The notes: generated by a model not told the origin, from the sequence alone. Shown: positions 1-9,939, counted from the first letter of the stretch. The stretch is 32,482 bases of DNA from Methanobacteriota archaeon (GCA_017857195.1 JAFMDM010000007.1:1-32482); one strand, 5' to 3'. Numbers and translations are program-made.

Positions 1-69
1 AAGGATTGCTGTTCCATTTACGCCTTTATAAAGAGAACGTAGCTCTCTTTCAATTAAAGGGAAAATTAG

Positions 70-158
70 TGCCGCGGCCGGGATTTGAACCCGGGTCACG
101 GGCTCGAGAGGCCCGTATACTTTCGGCGCAAGGCTTGACCGGACTATACTACCGCGGC
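70..158 (-). tRNA. tRNA-Glu(CUC) with a 14-nt intron in the D-arm (intron about 122..135 on the + strand)
   Basis: Reverse complement reads GCCGCGG-TA-GTATAGTCCGGTCA[AGCCTTGCGCCGAA]AGTAT-A-CGGGC-CTCTCGA-GCCCG-TGAC-CCGGG-TTCAAAT-CCCGG-CCGCGGC-A. The 7-bp acceptor stem, 5-bp anticodon stem with CUC anticodon and 5-bp T-stem with TTCAAAT loop are complete. The length is 89 nt against the 75 nt that folds without the insert. Confidence 0.95.
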
Positions 159-190
159 ATCACAAAACTGCTAAACTGGGTTAAAAACGT

Positions 191-1112
<922 letters not shown>

Positions 1113-1116
1113 TCCC

Positions 1117-2082
1117 ATGCATGGAGGTGTTCCGTGGTCCAATGGTAGGCCTGAGAAACTGAAGGATTTCAGTGTTAACATCAATCCACTGGGGACCCCT
1201 CACTTCATTGATGAGTTGTTATTTGATGCATTGAAACAGGGAGTCCATAGGGTTTATCCCGACGATTACAGGGATTTGAAGTCTCTATTGGCCGAGATCT
1301 ATGACGTTCCTCCCGAGCTAATAGGGGTTTTCAACGGTGCCAGTCAAGTTCTTTCACTTCTACCCAATGCCGACGTTCCAGAACCCAACTTTTCAGAGTA
1401 CAGGAGGGCTAATTCCTATTTAGCTTCTCAATTGGACAACGAATTTCAATATAGGTTGGTTGGAGAGAGGGTGATCACTGGAAATCCCGTTAATCCCACC
1501 GGTTCTGTTTTGGGTGAGTCGGAGATCTTGAACTTCCTTTCCTACGGGAAGACGCTCTTTCTGGACGAATCTTTCGTTGACATTAGTCCCGTGAGAGGAC
1601 ATGCTAAATTGTCAGCCGAGTTCGGGAATTTGTTGGTGATCTCCAGTTTCACTAAGTCCTTGGCCATCCCAGGGCTTAGGTTCGGTTTCACATTTGGAAA
1701 AGCTTCCCTGGAGTTGGAGAGATTAGCTGGACCTTGGAGGGTAAACAGTTTGATCTATTACGTTCTCGTCAACGCAGGTGCCAAAGAGATAAGATCCTTC
1801 CTCGTTAGGTCTAAGGAGAAGGTGATCGAACTTCTATCCAGGTCTAACGGATGCGGCCTCAAGACCTATAGGAGTCACGCTCCGTTCTTTTTGGCTCTGT
1901 CGCCCGTGAGATCATCAGTCCTCAACTTGAGACTGAAAAGGATGGGATTCCTGATTAGGGATGCCAGTGACTTCATGGGTTTGAACGACAGACACGTCAG
2001 AATATCGTTGAGGCAGGACCTCCCTGAACTATGTGAGGCAATATCTCAGGCACTAAGTGAGGCTGAAAACAATCTAATTTGA
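1117..2082 (+). CDS. Threonine-phosphate decarboxylase / histidinol-phosphate aminotransferase-like PLP enzyme (CobD-like)
   Basis: N-terminal MHGG...DFSVNINPLGTP; NPVNPTG; LFLDESFVD; SSFTKSLAIPGLRFGF (PLP lysine region). Confidence 0.8.
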   Translation: MHGGVPWSNGRPEKLKDFSVNINPLGTPHFIDELLFDALKQGVHRVYPDDYRDLKSLLAEIYDVPPELIGVFNGASQVLSLLPNADVPEPNFSEYRRANSYLASQLDNEFQYRLVGERVITGNPVNPTGSVLGESEILNFLSYGKTLFLDESFVDISPVRGHAKLSAEFGNLLVISSFTKSLAIPGLRFGFTFGKASLELERLAGPWRVNSLIYYVLVNAGAKEIRSFLVRSKEKVIELLSRSNGCGLKTYRSHAPFFLALSPVRSSVLNLRLKRMGFLIRDASDFMGLNDRHVRISLRQDLPELCEAISQALSEAENNLI

Positions 2083-2147
2083 CCCAGGAATGGTCTGAGG
2101 AAAAGTTTAGGTCTCGTATGGGATAGCCTTGTGTCGCACTTAAACCA

Positions 2148-3224
2148 TTAACCTATTCCCAGTGTCAGGCTTAGCTTCTTTTTCATTTCCTCAACGTACT
2201 TCACATATTCCCTGAAGTCCTCTGGTTCCTCAAGGGACTCTCCACCGTGGCCCATCGTTATGACCTTACCCTTTTCTGCCGCCCATTGAGATACTTCATC
2301 TAGCCCCTGAGGGTCCTCCAGGAAAAGCACGCTGAAGTCCTCATGGAATAACGGACTCCATCTCCTTCTGCCAACGTAGATCAGGAATCCATCTCCCCTG
2401 ACATAGCCCAATACCTCTCTTCCACCTATTTTGAAGCTGTTTGGGGGCTCTATGGAGCCCAATATTTGAGAGTGGAATCTCTGCAAGGATGGGGACCTTG
2501 GATCAAACTTCAGTATTGTGGGCGGAAGGTTATACCCCTCCATTAGGACGTAGGCGAAGGTGGGAGAGGTCGTCGCATCAATCACGGTGTGCTCCGTCTT
2601 TACCTCCCTAAATATCTTGAACGGTTCGTCGAATACTGAAACCTTGTTTTCGTTGAAGAAAAGCATTCTTCCCTTCTGTGCCCTCAATCCTAGAATCTCC
2701 TGGTCCTTTGCTATCTCCCTAACCGTCCCTCCCTGATGGGAAAGTATGGTGTTATCTCTCCTAATGTAAAGAGAGGAGTCTGAGCAGGCCAACTCTTCTC
2801 CTTCCGTGAGCTCACCGGATTCGGAGACCACCTTCCCGTCCCTTAGTCCCCAAACATGGTCCCCAACTTTACACCACGGAATGAAATCCAACTTTCCCTC
2901 CTCCCTCAAGTCTTCACTGAGTATCGTGCCATCCCTCAGGATCAGTTTGTTATTGTGTGTCAGCATGGCCGGGGAAGGTAACTTTTTCACAGAAAGTCTA
3001 GAGAGGTCCACCATAACTCCCCTCCCACTCTCCATCACTGAAAGTAGCATTGGGGAGAGGAAAGTGATAGGGTAGGAGTCATTTGTGGAGCAGTAGGCAA
3101 GATAACTACCAGACTCCCCCACCTTTATATGGACGGAGAAATTTCCACTAATATTTGTAGCAAAAGAAAGTTGATTCTCCAAGGGTGAGGCTACTATACT
3201 TCTGATTTTGGGTATGGCTATCAA
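2148..3224 (-). CDS. Uncharacterised protein, possible beta-propeller (prolyl-oligopeptidase N-domain-like)
   Basis: 358-aa ORF of repeated short beta-type segments. It overlaps the upstream AlaX ORF by 4 nt. No catalytic domain recognised. Confidence 0.6.
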   Translation of the reverse strand: MIAIPKIRSIVASPLENQLSFATNISGNFSVHIKVGESGSYLAYCSTNDSYPITFLSPMLLSVMESGRGVMVDLSRLSVKKLPSPAMLTHNNKLILRDGTILSEDLREEGKLDFIPWCKVGDHVWGLRDGKVVSESGELTEGEELACSDSSLYIRRDNTILSHQGGTVREIAKDQEILGLRAQKGRMLFFNENKVSVFDEPFKIFREVKTEHTVIDATTSPTFAYVLMEGYNLPPTILKFDPRSPSLQRFHSQILGSIEPPNSFKIGGREVLGYVRGDGFLIYVGRRRWSPLFHEDFSVLFLEDPQGLDEVSQWAAEKGKVITMGHGGESLEEPEDFREYVKYVEEMKKKLSLTLGIG

Positions 3225-3919
3225 GGTTCCACTGTGTAGTATACTCTCTTTCTACCCTTCCCTTTATTTTCAACCCTCAGAAGCTTCACGTTTCCTATCT
3301 CCAAGGTGTTGGAGACGTGGGGCCCTCCATCAGCTTGTACGTCTATTCCATCTATTTCCACAATCCGCCAGGTTTGTAGATCAGGAGGACTTCTTCCCGC
3401 CAACTTAACTATTCCCTCTATCTTCAAGGCCTCGTCCCTGGGAAGGAAGTATATTTTCACCTTCCTTCCCTCCTTGGCTATTTGCTCGGCCTCCCTTATG
3501 ATCCTCTCCAACGTCTCCTTGTCCTCGACATTGAAGTCGTCCTTTGCGTACTCCGAACTTATATGCCCCCCGGTAACTAATGCCTTGAATTTGGTGTAAG
3601 CTATGGCGGCTATCATGTGAGAGAGTGTGTGTAGCCTCATGATCCTGTACCTTCTCTCCCAATCTATCTTTCCTTTAACCTGCTCACCTACCTCCATCTG
3701 TCCCTCCACAAGGTGGGCTATCTCATCTCCTTCCCTAGCTACATTGCTTACCCTGAACTCCTCAGAGCCAGATAGAAGCCAGCCTACGTCGTTGTCCAGA
3801 CCTCCACCGCCTGGGTAAAAGGCAGTCCTGTCCAAGAAGACCTTGCTTCCTTGCACCTTAGTTACAGTAGCCTCGAACTCCTTTACATAGGAGTCGTTGA
3901 GGAAGAGTTCCTCCACCAC
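3221..3919 (-). CDS. alaX: AlaX-type alanyl-tRNA editing protein
   Basis: FYPGGGGLDNDVG, HTLSHMIAAIAY (HxxxH) and GIDVQADGGPHVSNTLEIG motifs. Confidence 0.85.
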   Translation of the reverse strand: MVEELFLNDSYVKEFEATVTKVQGSKVFLDRTAFYPGGGGLDNDVGWLLSGSEEFRVSNVAREGDEIAHLVEGQMEVGEQVKGKIDWERRYRIMRLHTLSHMIAAIAYTKFKALVTGGHISSEYAKDDFNVEDKETLERIIREAEQIAKEGRKVKIYFLPRDEALKIEGIVKLAGRSPPDLQTWRIVEIDGIDVQADGGPHVSNTLEIGNVKLLRVENKGKGRKRVYYTVEP

Positions 3920-3925
3920 AATGCT

Positions 3926-4189
3926 TCAATGTGATCTCCTCATAAAAACGCTTACAGTGCCGTTTCTTACCTCAACCTTTACGCTCTTGGGATCCACGTC
4001 GTCTGGCAAATTGATTATTTTAACCACACTATTGTTCTTATTGTCAAAGACGTAAAGCCTATGATGATCCGCCTTTGCCACTAGCCATTTGGGCTCAGTG
4101 TCTTTTCCCCTCAAATCCAGGTAAACCCTCACCCAGTCCTCTCCCTGTTGTAAATCGACATCAGGATCTTCATCCTGAATTATGGGCAA
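3926..4189 (-). CDS. Hsp20/alpha-crystallin-like small protein
   Basis: 87 aa; WVRVYLDLRG...LYVFDNKNNSVVKIINLPDDVDPKSVKVEVRNGTVSVFMRR resembles the alpha-crystallin core. Confidence 0.65.
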   Translation of the reverse strand: MPIIQDEDPDVDLQQGEDWVRVYLDLRGKDTEPKWLVAKADHHRLYVFDNKNNSVVKIINLPDDVDPKSVKVEVRNGTVSVFMRRSH

Positions 4190-4293
4190 AGTGGAATCCC
4201 ACCAACTAACTCTCTCCTGCCCTTAAAAAATGGTGGACTAAATTGTCTAGATTGTGATGAAGGTCTAATATTCTGGAAAGTATCACTACTTTC

Positions 4294-5619
4294 ATGGATT
4301 GGGTCTCAGAACGAACTAGGGAACTACTCTACGGTACTTGGAGGAAGCAAAGGGGATGGTCGCCAATAAACGTGGTCTCAGCTGATGGTGTATATTTCTT
4401 TGACAGCTCCGGAAGGAAGTTTCTTGACTTTTCATCTCAATTAGTAAGCACTAACCTGGGTCATAAGAATACTGCCATAATAGACGCCATAATTGAGCAG
4501 GCAAGGAAGTTGCCATATATCTCGCCAGCATTCACCTCAGAGGTTAAGGTGAGGGCTGCGGAGTCCCTACTGAAGGTTATGCCCAAATCCATAAGAAAGT
4601 TCTTCTTCTCCACCTCAGGAGCCGAAGCAAATGAAGCGGCCATGAAGATAAGCAGAATGGTCAAGCGCTCCTCATATAAGATCCTCGCCAGATATAGGTC
4701 TTATCACGGATCGACCTACGGTGCCATATCTGCCACGGGAGACTATAGAAGGTGGTTAGCTGAACCTAACGTAGCTCAAGGGATCGTAAGGTACCCAGAG
4801 CCCTACTGCTTCCGATGTCCCCTGAAGTTGAAGTATCCTCAGTGTGGCCTGGCCTGCGTTAATTATGTGGACTATATTGTGAAGCAGGAGTCCAACGTTG
4901 CGGCAATTATGGTGGAGCCCATCACTGGAACTAATGGCGTTGTAGTTCCTCCAGAGGAATATCTCCCTGAACTAAGAAAAATAGCGTTGGAAAACGACTT
5001 ACTTTTCATAGCGGACGAGGTAATGACAGGTTGGGGTAGGACAGGCCATTGGTTCGCAGTCAGTAAGTGGGGAGTGGAACCCGATTTACTGACCACCGCC
5101 AAGGGAGCCAGTAATACCTATCTCCCCCTTGGAGTTACAGGCACCTGCAAGGATGTATCGGATTTCTTTGAGGACCATCTATTCGCTCACGGTCACACTT
5201 ACGAGGCACATCCCTTGGCCCTCTCTACCCTTCCAGCCGTCATATCGGAGTTTGAGAGAATGAAGATCCTAGATCACGTTAGGGACTTAGAGAGCCACCT
5301 GGGAAAAAGGCTGCGGGAAATGAAGGAAAGGCACAGATCCGTGGGGGATGTCAGAGGTATTGGATTCTTCTGGGCCGTTGAACTGGTCAAGGACGATAAG
5401 AACACACCCTTCGCAGACTATGAACAAAGGGCAGCGGGGGAGGTAAGTGAAGTGGACAGACTGGCGTCCAAACTTATGGAAATGGGCGTTTACGTTTACA
5501 ATGGCCCTTCCTGGTTAGTTATAGCTCCTCCTTTAATTTCCACGGTAGAGAACCTCGATGAGGGGCTCAACGCCTTGGACTCGGCGCTCAAATACACTGA
5601 CGATAAGTACTCCAAGTGA
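4294..5619 (+). CDS. Class III PLP-dependent aminotransferase
   Basis: VVSADGVYFFDSSGRKFLDFSSQ; FFSTSGAEANEAAMKI; LLFIADEVMTGWGRTG; TTAKGASNTYLPLG. Confidence 0.88.
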   Translation: MDWVSERTRELLYGTWRKQRGWSPINVVSADGVYFFDSSGRKFLDFSSQLVSTNLGHKNTAIIDAIIEQARKLPYISPAFTSEVKVRAAESLLKVMPKSIRKFFFSTSGAEANEAAMKISRMVKRSSYKILARYRSYHGSTYGAISATGDYRRWLAEPNVAQGIVRYPEPYCFRCPLKLKYPQCGLACVNYVDYIVKQESNVAAIMVEPITGTNGVVVPPEEYLPELRKIALENDLLFIADEVMTGWGRTGHWFAVSKWGVEPDLLTTAKGASNTYLPLGVTGTCKDVSDFFEDHLFAHGHTYEAHPLALSTLPAVISEFERMKILDHVRDLESHLGKRLREMKERHRSVGDVRGIGFFWAVELVKDDKNTPFADYEQRAAGEVSEVDRLASKLMEMGVYVYNGPSWLVIAPPLISTVENLDEGLNALDSALKYTDDKYSK

Positions 5620-5630
5620 AACATTAGCAA

Positions 5631-6626
5631 GTGAAGGCCGTAATAGTTCCCTCCAAGGGCTCCTCCTATAGATTGGAGCAAGTGAAAGAGCCGGTTAGAG
5701 AGAAGGGGCAAGTTAAGGTAAAAGTGTTGAGAGCGGCACTATGCTATAGGGACCTCCTTCAGTTGAAGGGCTTTTACCCTAGAATGAAGTATCCAGTGAT
5801 CCTTGGTCACGAAATGGTGGGGGAGGTGATCGAATCAGACGGAGAATTTAAGGTGGGGGAGAAGGTCGTTTCCACCCTTTATGCGGCCGACGGCTCATGT
5901 AGGTTCTGTATCAGTGGCGACGAGTCCCATTGTTTGAACAGGCTGGGTTATTCCGAGGAACTTGACGGCTTCTTCTCAGAGTACGCAATGGTGAGGCCAC
6001 AAAGTCTAGTTAAGGTTCCTGAGGGTGTAAGAGAAGAGGACGCCGTCATATCTCCATGCGTTAGCGGAATGATCTATGCTGGCCTTAGGAGGGCCGGCCT
6101 TAAGCCTGGAGAGCTGGTTGTGGTCACCGGGGCAGGAGGGGGAGTGGGAGTGCATGCAGTTCAGGTGGCGTCTGCTTTGGGAGCCAAAGTGGTAGCAGTC
6201 ACCTCGGATAAGGAGAAACTGGAGGTGTTGGGCAAGTATGTTTCTAATGTGATCCTCGGTTCAAAGTTCGCAGATCAAGTCGGAAGGGAGGCAGACGTTG
6301 TAATAGACACGGTGGGAACTCCTACCATTGATGAGAGTCTCAGGTCCCTCAGACAAGGGGGCAGACTAGTGCAGGTAGGCAACGTTGATCCCACGTCCAA
6401 GTATGAGTTGAGGCTGGGGTACGTTATTCTAAAGGATCTGCAGGTAATAGGCCACGCTTCAGCCAATAGGAGTGACATTGAGGCCGCGATGAGGTTATGC
6501 GCAGAAGGAAAACTTAGAGCCGTTATAGCCGGAATATATGGGCTAGACGAGATTGACCGGGCGTTCTCAGTATTGTTGAGCAGGAGCAGAGTTGGTAAGG
6601 TCTTGTTATCACCTTTTAAAGAGTAA
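5631..6626 (+). CDS. Zinc-type alcohol dehydrogenase-like (MDR family) oxidoreductase, GTG start
   Basis: GHEMVGEVIE, C-rich structural zinc region, VVVTGAGGGVGVHAVQVASALGAKVVAVT (Rossmann fold). Confidence 0.85.
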   Translation: MKAVIVPSKGSSYRLEQVKEPVREKGQVKVKVLRAALCYRDLLQLKGFYPRMKYPVILGHEMVGEVIESDGEFKVGEKVVSTLYAADGSCRFCISGDESHCLNRLGYSEELDGFFSEYAMVRPQSLVKVPEGVREEDAVISPCVSGMIYAGLRRAGLKPGELVVVTGAGGGVGVHAVQVASALGAKVVAVTSDKEKLEVLGKYVSNVILGSKFADQVGREADVVIDTVGTPTIDESLRSLRQGGRLVQVGNVDPTSKYELRLGYVILKDLQVIGHASANRSDIEAAMRLCAEGKLRAVIAGIYGLDEIDRAFSVLLSRSRVGKVLLSPFKE

Positions 6627-6680
6627 AGTTAATATAGCATCTTAACTGTGATAGAAAATAAATTCAACTGTTAGCGGTCA

Positions 6681-6691
6681 GTTTTATATAT
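6681..6691 (+). promoter_or_regulatory. Putative TATA box of the aRF1 gene
   Basis: gttttatatat lies about 30-38 bp upstream of ATG 6721, which predicts a leaderless or nearly leaderless transcript starting close to that ATG. Confidence 0.55.
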
Positions 6692-6720
6692 GATATGAGA
6701 GATTATTATCTCGATCAGGG

Positions 6721-7816
6721 ATGAGTCTTTGAGAAGTATACTATAAGTAAGGAGGAGCTCAAGGCCCTGTTAAGGGACCTGAAGAAGTGGAAGGCACCTG
6801 CTACTGTATTGCTTTCCCTATATATTCCTCCAGGGAGGCCAATAGCAGACGTTACAAACACCCTAAGGCAGGAGCTTTCCATCTCTCAAAACATAAAGCT
6901 AAAGAGAACCAGAGAAGCAGTGGAAATGGCCATATCCACGGCCATAGACAGATTAAGCAAGATATCAAAGGTACCTGATAATGGGCTAGTTATATTTAGC
7001 GGTAAGAACTTCGACACAGAGGAGTTCAAATGTATAGTCTTTTCTCCCCCTGAGAAAACCAGTGTGTACTTCTACAGGACAGATAAGGAATTCCACACTG
7101 AATTCCTGGAGGATCTAATAGAGGAAAACGACGTCTACGGCTTACTGATCATAGAGAGAGATGAAGCCACCATAGGTATGTTAAGGGGAAGCAGACTAGA
7201 AGTCCTGGAAGAGCTACAGGGTTACATACCAGGGAAGCATACTAAGGGAGGGCAGAGTCAGAGACGTGAGGCTAGAATCATAGAGGAGCTCGTTCACGAA
7301 TTCCATAAGGAGGTAGGAGAGAGGGCCAACAGCTATTTCCTACCATATCTTGAGAACAAGAAACTGAAGGGGATATTGGTAGGTGGTCCTGGATTTGCCA
7401 AGCAGGACTTCGTGGAGGGTGATTATATAGATTATAGACTAAAGAAGATGATAATAGAACCCCTTCTGGACATCAGTTACCAGGGTGAAAACGGACTGAG
7501 GGAGATGGTTATGAGGTCTGGTGACGCTCTAAAGGGACAGAAATTGGTTGAGGTGGAGAAAGCCTTAGAGGAGATAAAGTATCATCTGGCCAAATCTGAC
7601 GATCTAGTGGTGTATGGACGCAAGGAGATAGAGGCAGCGCTCGATTCAGGGGCTGTGGAGTTCCTTATAATTTACGATGATGACGCAAATCGGGATTTAA
7701 TCCAGAAGGCAGAGAGTTCCAAGGCAAATCTTTACGTGGTGGGCAGTGAACTTCCAGAGGCTGAGTGGATAAGAAAGACATTCAGTGGAGCCATAGGGAA
7801 GTTAAGATATAAGTGA
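6721..7816 (+). CDS. prf1: Peptide chain release factor subunit 1 (aRF1/eRF1 family); conserved N-terminus requires a +1 frameshift at CTT-TGA (6727..6732)
   Basis: [12 protein letters not shown] (GGQ motif), NIKLKRTR (NIKS-equivalent), [10 protein letters not shown]. The ATG frame reads ATG AGT CTT TGA. The main frame from 6725 reads [39 protein letters not shown] with no ATG/GTG/TTG until TTG 6809. Confidence 0.93.
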
Positions 7817-7817
7817 G

Positions 7818-8441
7818 CTAAAGGGTCCCCCTCCTCCTCATCTCGGCCACTATATCCGTGATGGGAATGGGAGGGGTTACGTTGTAACTCTCCTCGAAGA
7901 TTTTTGTTAGTTCCTTCGGCTCTTGAACACCTATCTCGTCTATTATTTTCTTCACTAGATTTATCTCATCCTCCCAGTAGTTCCATGGGTACATGAACCA
8001 GCTCCAGTCCTTGACCTCCTGTGCGTAATAGGTGGGCTTGAATTTGGCTGAATTAGCTAAGTACTGCAGCGTTGCAGTCTTCACCTCTCCTACGTTGAAG
8101 TTTTCTCTCACGAAATCACGGGATAGGACGATGCTATCGCCAGTGTCACAAATGTCGTCTACGATCATGACCTTTGCCCCCTTCAGGTCTAACCTAAATG
8201 GATATTTCACTCTCGCCTCAGGGTTCCTGGAGGCAGTTACTACCCAATGTTCTACCTTAAGAGAAAGAATGTCCACCACTCCTAGGTGATCTGCAAGTAA
8301 TCTGCTAGGCACCAGACCTCCCCTTGCTATTGCCACTATTACATCCGGCCAGTATCCATCTTCCTTTATTTTGTCGCTGAGCGTTTTACTGAGTTCAACT
8401 ATCTGATCCCAGCTGACCACCTTGACGGGTATCTTGGGCAC
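7818..8441 (-). CDS. Purine-type phosphoribosyltransferase (Gpt-like)
   Basis: [21 protein letters not shown] and [14 protein letters not shown] (PRPP-binding motif). GTG start at [11 protein letters not shown] proposed; the ORF extends to 8480. Confidence 0.85.
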   Translation of the reverse strand: MPKIPVKVVSWDQIVELSKTLSDKIKEDGYWPDVIVAIARGGLVPSRLLADHLGVVDILSLKVEHWVVTASRNPEARVKYPFRLDLKGAKVMIVDDICDTGDSIVLSRDFVRENFNVGEVKTATLQYLANSAKFKPTYYAQEVKDWSWFMYPWNYWEDEINLVKKIIDEIGVQEPKELTKIFEESYNVTPPIPITDIVAEMRRRGTL

Positions 8442-8484
8442 TATAATTACCCACACCTTCTCAATGAAGGGGTTAATCAATCTT

Positions 8485-8775
8485 TCAGTGGGATGGGCCC
8501 CCTTTCAGATTGAGTCCACTTTCTTCATTGTGAGCTGTTGCAGCGCATAATTTACAATATCGTCTAGCACCATCAAACTTCGCTTGACATGCGTCGCATA
8601 TGATCCTTTGACAGGAATCGCATCTCCCCACTGCGAGATTAACCCCGCAGATCTCGCAAGTTGTGATCTGGCAGATGGAACATCGCCCATTTTTGAAGTG
8701 AACTTCGCAGCAATGCCTACCACAAAAGGGACAGATGAACCTGCTATCCCTTTCCCAACAAATTTCACATTTCAA
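8485..8775 (-). CDS. Cys-rich zinc-binding protein (seven CxxC units)
   Basis: [29 protein letters not shown] and CKLC in about 96 aa. TTG 8775 is the likely start, overlapping the end of ino1. Confidence 0.7.
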   Translation of the reverse strand: MKCEICWERDSRFICPFCGRHCCEVHFKNGRCSICQITTCEICGVNLAVGRCDSCQRIICDACQAKFDGARRYCKLCAATAHNEESGLNLKGGPSH

Positions 8776-9841
8776 TGAATCTTCTAAACCAGGCCTGGGC
8801 CTCTTCATCGTTGGGCGCCTGTTTGGGAGGGTGTTTGAAGTAGAACGCTGAGACCTGCTCCAATGGTCCTGCCATTCCCCTATCAATGGCCAGCCTTACC
8901 GCCCTGATCACATCAACTAAAACCGCCGCCGCGTTAGCCTTATCGTCCACTTCTAAACTCATTTCCACTTTCACAGGAGCTCCAGCGAAACCAGTGCCCT
9001 TCACATATATGTACGCTACCTTTGTGTTTCCCAAGAAGGGAACGAAGTCACTTGGACCTATCCTTATCCTTCCCTCACTTTCGATATTTGGATCTTCGAG
9101 GGTACTGGTCACGGCCTTGGTTTTGCTTATTCTCTTTGACACCAACCTCTCCTCAGTCTTCATGTTGAGGAAGTCGGTGTTCCCTCCAACGTTTAGCTGA
9201 TACGTCTCGTCAACGTTCACCCCTCTCATCCTGAAGAGACTTGTTACTGTCCTGTGGGTTATGGTGGCCCCTATTTGGCCCTTTATATCATCACCCGCAA
9301 CTGGTATCTTCTTCTCCTTGAACATCTTTGGGTATTCCCCCTTGGGGTCGCTGGCAATGAAGACGGGGATAGCGTTCACGAAGGCCACTCCGGCCTCCAG
9401 AGAGGCCTTAGCATAGGCCCTGGTTGCCTCCTCACTTCCCACAGGAAGCAAATTCACCAGGACTTCCGCGTCAGTCCTCTTTAGCTCCCTTATGACTCCT
9501 TCTATTGTTCCTACCCTCACCGGCCTGAAGGTATCCACCATGTGTGGCGCCACTCCGTCAAGTACTGGCCCTGCCACAACCGTTACCCCCTTCCTTCTCA
9601 TCTCCACGATCTTCCTGGTTATGTTGGGCTCCTGGAAGATGGCTTCGCTAACGTCCTTACCCACCTTCCTCTCGGAGACGTCAAAGGCCGCAACAATTTC
9701 CAAGTCCGATACTGAATACTTTCCAATCCTTGGAGTTATCAGTCCCTCGGTGTAATCTGGACCCTTACTTCTATAGAACTCTATTCCTTGAACTAGCATT
9801 GAGGCGCAATTTCCTAAACCCGCAATGGCGACCTTGATCAT
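8765..9841 (-). CDS. ino1: myo-Inositol-1-phosphate synthase
   Basis: [53 protein letters not shown]; full-length 358 aa. Confidence 0.93.
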   Translation of the reverse strand: MIKVAIAGLGNCASMLVQGIEFYRSKGPDYTEGLITPRIGKYSVSDLEIVAAFDVSERKVGKDVSEAIFQEPNITRKIVEMRRKGVTVVAGPVLDGVAPHMVDTFRPVRVGTIEGVIRELKRTDAEVLVNLLPVGSEEATRAYAKASLEAGVAFVNAIPVFIASDPKGEYPKMFKEKKIPVAGDDIKGQIGATITHRTVTSLFRMRGVNVDETYQLNVGGNTDFLNMKTEERLVSKRISKTKAVTSTLEDPNIESEGRIRIGPSDFVPFLGNTKVAYIYVKGTGFAGAPVKVEMSLEVDDKANAAAVLVDVIRAVRLAIDRGMAGPLEQVSAFYFKHPPKQAPNDEEAQAWFRRFIEM

Positions 9842-9875
9842 TTAAGCCCGAGTCTCTTGCTAGTAGATAATAAAA

Positions 9876-9935
9876 ACTACTAATGATGAGCCTAAGACCT
9901 GAGTAGGTGAGGAGGTGGAGCGACACTGAGGTGGT
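9876..9935 (+). ncRNA. Candidate archaeal C/D box sRNA (2'-O-methylation guide)
   Basis: ACTACT-a-ATGATGA(C, 9883-9889)-gcctaagac-CTGA(D', 9899-9902)-gtagg-TGAGGA(C'-like, 9908-9913)-ggtggagcgaca-CTGA(D, 9926-9929)-GGTGGT. The flanks ACTACT and GGTGGT pair over 6 bp with G-U wobbles. Spacers are 9 and 12 nt. Confidence 0.55.
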
Positions 9936-9939
9936 TTGC

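Noticed and set aside
4254-4286. gtgatga...tatcac near the class III aminotransferase start as a C/D box sRNA
   Set aside because: Good C box, but no D box (ctgg only) and no D'/C' pair; only a 5-bp GTGAT/ATCAC palindrome remains.
6809-7816. aRF1 starting at TTG 6809 as given in the ORF track
   Set aside because: It would remove the conserved FEKY...APATV N-terminal segment and leave the promoter and ATG about 88 bp upstream unexplained.
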